Assembly (NCBI GenBank): GCA_943735955.1 | Contig: OX030969.1 | Span: 905,991-969,990 of the forward strand | Direction of reading: 5' to 3' | Length of the DNA: 64,000 bases | Source: Piscicola geometra | Taxonomy: Eukaryota; Annelida; Clitellata; Hirudinida; Piscicolidae | Notes under the pieces: model-generated | The model's input: only the letters and a program-made list of their open reading frames with translations | The model's database searches: none | What the model was told of the DNA's origin: nothing | Shown here: in pieces, positions 9,736 to 20,450 of the stretch | How the letters are laid out: every line of letters starts with the position of its first letter | How positions within the stretch are numbered: position 1 is the stretch's first letter | Translations under genes and position numbers: made by a program

Positions 9736-12700
9736 GTGGGTAGGAGAGGGAGGAGAGTGGTGTGTAAAATTGGGAGATGGTTATGGTGGTAAGGGATGAT
9801 GGCTTGTGGTGGAAGGTTATTGTTGGGGAAAGTGGAGGATGGTGGAGAAAGAACGGGTGCGCAATAATGACTTTATGAATTCGTTCAAACACGAGTTTAA
9901 ATTGAATAATGTTTTTCGTTTAGCTTTTATTAATACAATTATATTCTATTTAAACAGAAAGTAACAACAACAGCATCAACAATAACATCAACAAAATTGA
10001 TAAAAAAAAAGACGTAGGGCATGAGAACGAAAGTGTAAAACGTTTTTTCACAGCTGATACTCTAGCACAACAACAACAGCCACAACAAATGAAATTGTTG
10101 AGACCTAGCATTGGATTGGACTTGAGCAGCGATAGATTTCTCATCGACAACAACAACAATAATAACGACGAAGATGATAACGTCATTGACTACAACAACA
10201 ATACTGGATTTGATTCTCTAAACAACAATTACAACTACAAGAACAACATTCTGCATATCACAAACCAAAAACGCAGACTTAACAATCTGGAGACCAAAAA
10301 AGTGAACTTTAGCAACAACAAACGAGTCTACAATAACAACAACAACACTAACAACAACAACAAATACACCAACAGCAACTACAACTACAAGAACATCAAC
10401 GATTACCAAATGAACGACGTAGACCAAAAAGAGTTGCTGATGTCGATTCAGTCCATTAAGACGGAATACGCTGAGGTCTATCAAACTGGTGGGTGAGACT
10501 GCCTATTGGCGTGTGTTCAAATGAGGGTAAGAGAGTTCTCGTAAAGATTAGTTGCGTCAAATACATGTGTGCGTCTTATATACGGGTGCGTTTTATACAT
10601 GGGTCTTATGAATACCTACATTCGTCTTATAAATTGTGTCCTGCGTTGAAGCTTGAATTTTAAATAAATAAAAATAAAAATATATATAAAGCGCCAAGGC
10701 ACGCAACAGAGGCAACTCGACATACTTCTTGAAAATCCGAGTCATTAGGGATATGATAGCTCACGGTTGCTCATCAATCAATCAAAACATTTCTATAGCG
10801 CTTTTAATCGAAATAAAAGCGCTTTTAAATAAATTGGTTAAATAAACCCGGTTTTATACCTCTTCCACTATATGAATATATATATAAAAAATTAATTAAA
10901 AAAACAATCAACCTCAATAATCCAACCTCACAATGATCATCATTGTCTTTACCATTAAAAAATGTAATCATCACCACAGTATGAACATTCCTACTACAGA
11001 ATAATCATCACCACATAATCTTCATAACCACAAAACATAATCATAAATTTTCTTAATTCTTCTTGGCATCTTTGAGCGCTCTTGAATTTGAAGAAAAAGC
11101 ACTATAGAAATCTATTTGATTGATTGATTGATTGGCGAGCGGGTTGGCTTAGATGGTAAAGTCGTTGGACATGCAACTTCGCCAGTTAAAATGAATTATT
11201 TTTTCGAAAATAATGTTATTTGTGACAAGATCTCGAATACAATTATTACGTTAAAACAAAAACCTAATTTCTTAGTTTAAAAAAAGAATTAAGGCTCCTT
11301 GAAGTTGAAAATTCATAACTATAGCAGCTATATAGTATAGCTGAAAAACAATAATTTCAAATTTATATTTTCATATCTACAAATATTCACTCATAATTAT
11401 CTCAACATGTAGTTCTGCTCACTTATGAGTAGATATCATTAGCTAGTTACAGCCAGAAGTTGAAAAAGAATCTTATGGATAGATTTAAATAAGATTCGAA
11501 AACAAAAACATCAACATAAGCATAAGCATAGAAAAAGTAGTATAGACGACAAATATAAATATGAATAAATATTAATAAAATATATGGACTAAAGTTAACT
11601 AAATCCTTAAGGTCCTTTTAGACAAAAAATTGACTAATATAAAAATCCTTAAAATAAAATATAAAAAATTCTAAAATAGTGTTTTAAATTTTTAAAGTGT
11701 TGAAAATTAATAAAATAAAATTTAAATATTTTTTTCAGAATAACTGTCTAACGGACTAAAATAATTTAATATATTCGCATTACGTGAAATAACTTATTTA
11801 AAAAAGGTAGAATTGGATAATAAGTCTTCAAGAAGAAACATTGGTTTGCTGCGGCCATTTCTTGATGGTATGAAAGATCCTTGTAAAGACTGGCACTTTT
11901 GCTATATAAAGTGGTAAAATATCATACCAATATCATTATATTTTCTTTTTATCAAAAATATCATCATGTTAACTACTTTAATATGATACTCAAGACTGAA
12001 TATGTTTTGTCAAAACTGAATAGTTAATTTTAAAAAGTTTTTAATGCTTGAAACTTTTGCTACTTCATTTGAAGTACATTCAACAGAGAAGATTTGCTTT
12101 GTTAAAATAGTGAGAAAATAAGTGGGTTTACTTTCATTAAGCTCTTTTTATGAGTATTTTTCACATTTCTCAAGATTATTAAACATTAAACAAAATTCAA
12201 TAATTTCAGATTATTTTCATAACAAAATTCAATAATTTCAGATTATTTTCATAACAAAATTCACTAATTTCAGATTATTTTCATATCAAAATTCACTAAT
12301 TTCAAATTATTTTCTTGAATGTTTCAAAAATGGCTTAATTTTACTGATTTAAATGGTTTTGTAGTTTAAAAGGTAATGAATTTAGAATGCCAAATGTGTT
12401 GAAGCATGAACCTGAATCTATCCAGAAATATAGAAAATCCGTTTTTGAGTTACTCTTATTAGTTTTTAGATAAACATATACAGATATGTAATCATAAAAA
12501 ATAACAATCGAGTCTTATTTAAATGTAAATCAAAAACTTCATCGTAGATGCCTAGTTGGCATGGAGACTATAGATTAGAGGTCTGCACAGGAAAGCTCTC
12601 TGCTTGAAATCCACGTGAATAAACAAAGAAATTTCAGGAAACCGCGGGGAAAGAAATGTAAACAAAATAGTATTTGTGAGAATGGGTTTTGGAAAGTTGT

Positions 12701-15700
12701 TTAATTGCTTTTTTTGTAGCTTCACTAGCGCCAAGATCAGGTTTTATTTGTATTGTGCACATTTTAGCAACCCTTTTGAGAGGTCTTTTTCTGTGGCTAG
12801 GAGAACAATAGAAAATCGTCGAAAACTTTGATAAACTCTTATTTATCAACCATACTTTGTTAACAACAATCAATCAGTCAATCAATTAAATCAATTTCTA
12901 TAGCCCTCTTTCCTCAAATTCAAGAGCGTTCGTAAATGAATTTGTTAAACAGATATGTCTTCAGATCTTTACGAAAAGTAAATAATGATTTAGAAGTAGT
13001 TAAATAAGGAGGTAAGGAGTTCCAAATATATGGACCTGCATAATGTGATGATAAATAGGAGTACGGCTAACGATTCTAGCTAATAATTAAAATGGTTTTA
13101 AAATAGTTTCAAGTAAATTATAATAGAGTGAATTACAATAGTCAATTCGAGATAGAAAAAGTGCAGAAACTAACATTTTTAAAGAAGGGTCATCTAAGTA
13201 AGGAAATAATTGTCTTACAACTCTGTAAAAAAAAGTTATTTTTGCATTTATCTGAATTTCTCTTTCATGCTTTATATTTTATTTCATTTTTTGTTTAATA
13301 CCTAATTATTTATGCTGTTACCTGCCTTTGATTTCGGTAATAGAGAAAAAAACGAAGAAATGAAAGTGAATTAGTGGGGAAAGAGAAGGGAATAGGAATC
13401 AATCAGATAAATTTCTATAGCATAGGAACATTTAAACTCAGAACGACGGAGTTTTTTAAAAATCTACTTAAGACGGATGGAGTCAAAATTGACCCCAGAA
13501 TAAAAGTTCTAAAAAAATGAATACATTTAAAAAAATACAAATTACGTTTAAAGGGTTTATTAATGTTCACTGTGTTCATAAAACACTAACAGGTATGTCG
13601 TGATAATGATGTTCATGAAGTCATTTAGTGTCACAATGTTTTCCTATATCTACACTTAATAATTCATGTATTAAATCGAATTATGCTTCTAAAACTATTA
13701 ATGCCTTTTCCAAAAATTTTTTCTCTATAATGTCACTTGTCTGTGCAACTAAAGTATATCACTTGTGTATTTTCATTGTTGGATGCACGTTAAGCATTTC
13801 AATGCCATCATTTTGTCTCTGGATCTTGGAGAGACATGACACCAATTCGGTATCTTGACCAACATTTGTGGATCATCGAAACGAATCATACTCGAGATCT
13901 GTTGGATCTATTTCTTGGCATGCGTCCGTTAAAAACTGGTCACCTTCGATCGTTGTTCCAGAGTTCAGTGATTGCAACATTTTTGCTTTTGTGAACACCA
14001 GCAAGAATAAATAAACCAATGTAACGAAGAAGTTCTCTCTTCAACTCTTTCCACTTTTCATAAGAACACATTCCAGTTTCCTTGTTTGTTCAAGTGTTTT
14101 TATATGTGTGTTGATTGTCATAGGTGTATCCTTGTCAATGGAAATTGATTGTAAATTATTAAGTGATTTCAGTTGTTGTGGAGTACCGAGCTTGATGATC
14201 TCTGTTTTTGTAGGATTTAGTTGCAGATTGTTATGAAGGAGTCATGATCCAAGAGATGATATACATGAAATTAATTTGGCAATGTCAGGTGATGGATTTT
14301 TAGGATTGACGGAGTAGAAAAGCTGAGTGTCGTCAGCATATTGGTGGAAGGGCATGTTAAATTCTTGAAATATGTGACTGAATGGAAACTGAAAATATGA
14401 GATATTTTTCATTTGCCCGGCTCTTCATCTTGTCCGGTCTCTCGTACACAAAAATGACTATGAATGATAAAAGGCACATAAAAAGGTTCAATTATGATTT
14501 CAGGTAGTGATATCGTGACATGAATCAACACAAACCATAATTTATAACTTAATCTGCTTGAAAAATAACTGACTGTGTAAGATGAAGATCGACCCGTCTT
14601 CAGTGGTAACAGTGATCTGCACGCGGTCCCTAATTTTTCACCGATTTTTTTACAATCATATTTTATTGATAAGTGTTTTTACAAAATGTAAAAGTCTCAA
14701 AAAATATGTGTATCCTAATGTTTCCTGTATACATTAAAAGTTTCTGTGGGGTCGATCTCTGCTGTCGTTCTAGGGTTAAGTGAGTGCGGGGGAAAATACA
14801 AGATTTTAATGAAAGAAGGGTGAAGGAATAAAAAATCCTTGCCACGCAGACCTCTACTCTAGATTGCATAGTAGTGTGCACGGGTGCAGCCCAGCATTTT
14901 GGTTCACAGGGTGTGGCTATGTCCAATTCAAGGCTTTGTTTGTTTTTCATTCCATAGAAAAAAAATAATTCTGAAGGTTTCACGAAGCACTTGATTATTC
15001 TTTATTTTTTTAAATGTTAACACTCAAAAAAGTGTTATTCTTTCAACCCTTCCTCTGCATTTCTTATGTTTTTCTCTTTTTAAACCTTTTCTATGATCAC
15101 CCTTTTGATATTCTCTTCTCTCCTATCTTTTCCCTGACCCTTTTTACTTCTGTCTCACTCTTTCTTTTCGATTCTCATTTTGCTCTTCTCTTTTTTTCTG
15201 CTTTGATCTTTTTCTGTTGCTTTCTCTTTTTTTCTTTCTCACTTTTTTCTGAACTTATTTCCCTTCTTAACTTTAAAAAAACCTTTTCTGACTTTCTTTC
15301 GGCTTCTTTCTGTCACTTTTTAAATTTTATTCACGGTCCATCTGTTACTTTACTTTGAATTATTATTTTTTCAAATTTTTTCTTTTTAAATCTTCACAAC
15401 TCCACCCTACAGAACCCTCGCCGAGTTCTTCACCCTACCCAATGCCAGCCCACCAATCTGATCAGACGCCCCTTCCTCTCACTCCGCCTCGCAGCCACAA
15501 CAGTGACTCAGAATGCAGCGTGGGAGGAGTCTCAAACCCTCCAAGCCCTTCCGTTTCCAGGCTGGTTGCCAAGCAGCATGCTGATATGGGTGTCTATGGC
15601 AACACGAGTAGACAACAATCCTTCTTTTCTAATCCCGTTGGTGGTGGTGATGATGCTCGCAATGATGATGATGGTGGCAGTGATGATGATGATGGTGGCA

Positions 15701-18700
15701 GTGATGATGATGATGGTGGCAGTGATGATGATGATGGTGGTGGAAGTGATGATGATGATAACTGGTCATTAACTTGGAGAGCGGGAATGGCTTAGATGGT
15801 AGACGTCGGACTTGCAACTCAAAGGTTGCCTGTTCGAATCTTTGACGAGCAACCGTGAACTATCATATACCTAGTGTACATGATGCGGTGTTTGCAACGT
15901 ATGCATTGAAAGATGTGTACGTCGTGTGGAGTGGCGTCTCTGGCGCATAAGAACCATGGTTTTCAGAACCATTGTAACATGGCCTGTGTCTGTCAGGCTG
16001 TGAACGGTATAAACCAAAAACAACTTGAAGGGGAGATTTCTATCGGAGCATATGAAACCAGTGTCTTTGAAATCGTTTTTGTAAATGTTCTTGTGTAGAT
16101 GTTCGTGTGTAGGTGTATGTGGGAAGTGGTCTAGGTATGTCTACCTATGCACGTGAAGACTGGAATCGGCGGACGGAGCGGAAGAACCACTAGATGGTCA
16201 ACGGTCAAGAAGGCGATTCTCAGCAAAGCTTTGTGGAACGCTAAGGGCATGACTAGACACGAAGAACATCATGGCCATCTACTGCACCCGTTTCCATCTC
16301 CAGCCGTCTCGACTCTGTCCTGCTACTGGATCAAGATGGTCTCGGGAAAAAGAGTGAGATCGACGAACTGCGCAACTCTTTCTCACTTTAATCCAATTCA
16401 TCGCGCAAGTCACTTTAGTCATTCATTCACCTCATTCGACAAGTCCTGTGGCGACAGGCAAGCGACGAAGGAGTAGGTGTGGGTACACTGGGAGTCGTAG
16501 TCGTGACCCTGCACACAGGCGGCTCAGGGCATGGAGTCCGGCAGCCCCCTGGGCGACTGAGCAGCCCTTTTCAGGAATGCACTGTTCACCTTCTGGCATG
16601 AAGAAGGGGCTAGAAAAAATGCCCTAAATATTGGCTGTTCCAAACTTTCCTAGCCAGCTCACCGCGGTTGGTGGGGACCCTACAAAAGCGGTAAAAAAAT
16701 CAAAATAATTTCTCTTAAATTGTGCACATGGAATGTTCGGACACTCTTGGACAGAGTTGATGTGGACAGACCCCAGAGGAGAACAGCCCTGATTGGTCAA
16801 GAGCTCGCCAGATACGGCATCAACATCGCAGCCTTGAGTGAGACCAGGCTTGCGGAAGAAAGAGAGCTCTGCAAAAGAGGCTCTGGCTACACATTCTTCT
16901 GGAGTGGCAGACCCAGCGAAGAACGACGTGTAGCAGGTGTTGGCTTTGCAGTTAGGACAACTCTTGTCGAGAAGCTGGCAGGACTTCCCAAAGGGATGAA
17001 CGACAGGCTCATAACCATGAAACTCTCACTGATGGGTGGAAGCAAGCATCTTACCATCATCAGCGCCTACGCCCCAACCATGAACAACCCAGATGAAGTA
17101 AAAGCAAAGTTCTACGAATGACTTTACACTGTTAGTGCCGACGTTCCAAAGGGGGAAAAACTCGTCTTGCTAGGTGACTTCAACGCAAGAGTTGGCAAGG
17201 ACAACGCTGCCTAGGAAGGAGTCCTCGGACATCATGGAGTGAGCCACTGCAACAGCAACGGCCTTCTCTTGCTCCAGACTTGCGCTGAACATGATCTTGT
17301 GATCACAAACACGATCTTCCGCCTTCCTACTCGTAATCGGACGTCATGGATGCACCCTCGCTCAAAGCACTGGCATCTTATCGACTACGTCATCGTGAGG
17401 AAGAAGGACAGGCAAGATGTACGAGAGACCAAGTCAGTGTTTGGTGCTGAATGCTGGAAAGACCACCGTCTCATTATCACCAAGCTCAACATCCATATTC
17501 AGCCGAAACGACGCCTGCAAGGCAAAAAAGTTCCCAAACGGCTGAATATCGCCAAGCTCAATTGTGCTAGCTGCAAGCAGTCTTTTGTGGACGCTTTGGA
17601 AGATCGTTTGGAATCCACCTCTCTGAATAACCAGAATGTGGAGGAAGATTGGGCGTCACATAGAAAGCTCATTTCCACCGCAGCTACAGAGACTCTGGGA
17701 CCCCAGATCAAGAAGCACAAAGACTGGTTTGATGAGAACCGCGAAGTCATCAAGCAGTTACTGTATAACAAACACCATCTCCACCAAGCTTATCTCGCCA
17801 ACCCCAAGTCCACGACAAGGAGAGATGCATACATCAACATACGCAAAACAATGCAGCTCAAACTTCGTAAGATGCAGGACGATTGGCTGAGTAAAAAAAC
17901 CGACGAGATTCAGGCTAATGCAGACAAGAAAGACCACAAAAGATTTTATAACGCCTTGAAAGAAGTTTATAGCCTCACGTCTTCTGGTTCATATCCCCTC
18001 TTCAGCGCAGATGGTTACACTCTCATTACTAACAAAAAGAAGATCTTGGAGAGATGGGCCAAACACGTCGACAACGTCCTCAATTGCCCCTCCAACATCA
18101 ACGTCGAAGCCATCAATCGTCTTCCCCAAGTGCCCACCAACGAAGCACTGGATGATCCTCCAACCTTGCACGAGACCCAGAAAGCAAAACGTGGCAAAGC
18201 ACCTGGTTCAGACGCTATATGGGGGACCAGCCCTGACTAAAAGGCTCCACTAGTTGTACCTATTGATGTGGGAGAAAGAGATGATTCCGCAGGAATTTAA
18301 AGATGCTTCCATCATACATCTCTACAAGCGGAAAGAAAGTAGACAAGCCTGCGACAACCACAGAGGCATATCACTGCTTTCCATTGCAGGAAAGATATTT
18401 GCCAGAATCCTGCTCAACCGCCTCACAGCCCACCTTGCCCAAGGTCTCCTGCCTGAAAGTCAGTGTGGTTTCCGTAAAGAACGTGGAACCATCGACATGG
18501 TTTTTGCTGCCAGTCAGCTGCAAGAAAAGTGTCAGGAGCAAAACTCTGACCTGTTTTCTACATATGTGGACCTCACCAAGGCTTTCGACACCGTCAGTAG
18601 AAAGGGTCTATGGAAGTCCATGGCCAAGTATGGTTGTCCAAGGAAATTCATCGTCTTGGTGAAAAAATTCCACGATGGAATGCAAGCCAGAGTCCAAGAC

Positions 18701-20400
18701 AGTGGAGAATCATCTGACCCTTTCCCAGTCACGAACGGGGTCAAGCAAAGCTGCGTTCTGGCACCAACTCTGTTTAGCCTTATGTTCTCAGCCATGCTGA
18801 CCGATGCTTTCAGAGATGAGGTGGTTGGTGTCAATCTGAAGTTCCGCACAGATGGCAAACTGTTCAACCTTCGGAGGCTCCAGGCAAAAACCAAAGTTAT
18901 GACAGACATCATCAGAGACCTGCTGTTTGCTGATGACTGTGCCCTCAACGCTGTCTCAGAAGCCGACATGCAACGCAGCGTTAACCTGTTCTCCAGCGCC
19001 TGCAAAAACTTTGGTCTGACGATCAGCACGAAGAAGACTGAAGTCCTTTATCAGCCAGCCCCAGGAAAGCCCTACGTTTAGCCTAACATCACGGTCAATG
19101 GACAAAAGCTCAACACAGTGGACCGGTTCACCTACTTAGGCAGTACACTATCCCAAAGTGTCACTATCGATGACGAGGTGAATGTCAGAATTGCTAGAGC
19201 CAGTTCCACCTTTGGCACGCTGTACCCCAACGTCTGGAACAAAAGAGGCATCACCACCAAGACAAAGCTGAAAGTATAACAGGGCTGTGGTGCTCCCCAC
19301 ACTGCTATATGCATGTGAAACGTGGACTGTATATCAACGCCATGCTAGGAAGTTGAACCACTTTCACACAACAAGCCTCAGGAAAATCCTCGGCATAAAA
19401 TGGCAGGACAAAATTCCAGACACAGTGGTACTGTCCATAGCAGGACTTCCCAGCATCTTCGTCCTGCTAATGCAATCTCAGCTTTGCTGGGCAGGGCACG
19501 TAGTCTGAATGCCAGACGAGAGACTGCCAAAAAGACTTTTCTATGGTGAACTTCTGCATGCACAGCGGTCTCAGAATGGGCGAAAGAAACGCTTTAAAAA
19601 CACTCTGAAAGCCTCACTAAAAGCGTTTTCCATCAACGTAAAACTTGGGAACAAGCTGCAACAAATTGTCCCACCTGGCACTCTTCCATTTACAAAGGTG
19701 CCATGACCTGTGAGGCAAACAGGATCAACGCCGCAGAAAAGAAGAGGCAAGTCCAAAAAGCCCGCACTGTCAACCCTCCTGGAGACGTCCCACTCATCCC
19801 ATGTCCCTCATGTTCCCGAACATTCCGTGCCAGGATCGGCCTCATCAGCCACACACATCTGAATGACTTTAAAGTGGTCCTCGTCAACTCGACCGACGAA
19901 ACAACATGTGGGAGGGCATTTGCATGCGAATGAAACAAGAAATACAATAGATTAACAAAAAACACGTTTCACGCGCCTATCTACCCACCTCATCATCTAC
20001 AATTCCACCCACCACATCATCTACATTTTTACCCACACCATCCACTCCATCCACTCCTGCCACCACACCAAGGTGAGCAGCAACGGCGTGCTGATTCTGA
20101 GCGAGGAAGAGAAGCGAACCTTGCTGGCCGAGGGCTACTCGCTGCCTTCGAAACTGCCCCTCTCCAAACAGGAGGAGAAGAACTTGAAGAAGATCAGAAG
20201 AAAGATCAAAAACAAGGTGGTCTGAAACAACAGCATGATTATCGTATCATCACAACGACTAATAGTATCAATACCCACTACACGCAACTCATCATACTAT
20301 TCATCATCATCATCATTATCATCATCATCGTCATACTCTTCATCATCATCATCATCATCATCACTACCACTCCCATCATCATCATCATCACCATCATCAC

Positions 20401-20450
<50 letters not shown>

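Noticed and set aside
17499..19029. Several - strand open frames over the LINE at 16-20 kb
   Set aside because: They are shadows of the + strand endonuclease/RT frame, which carries all the conserved motifs.
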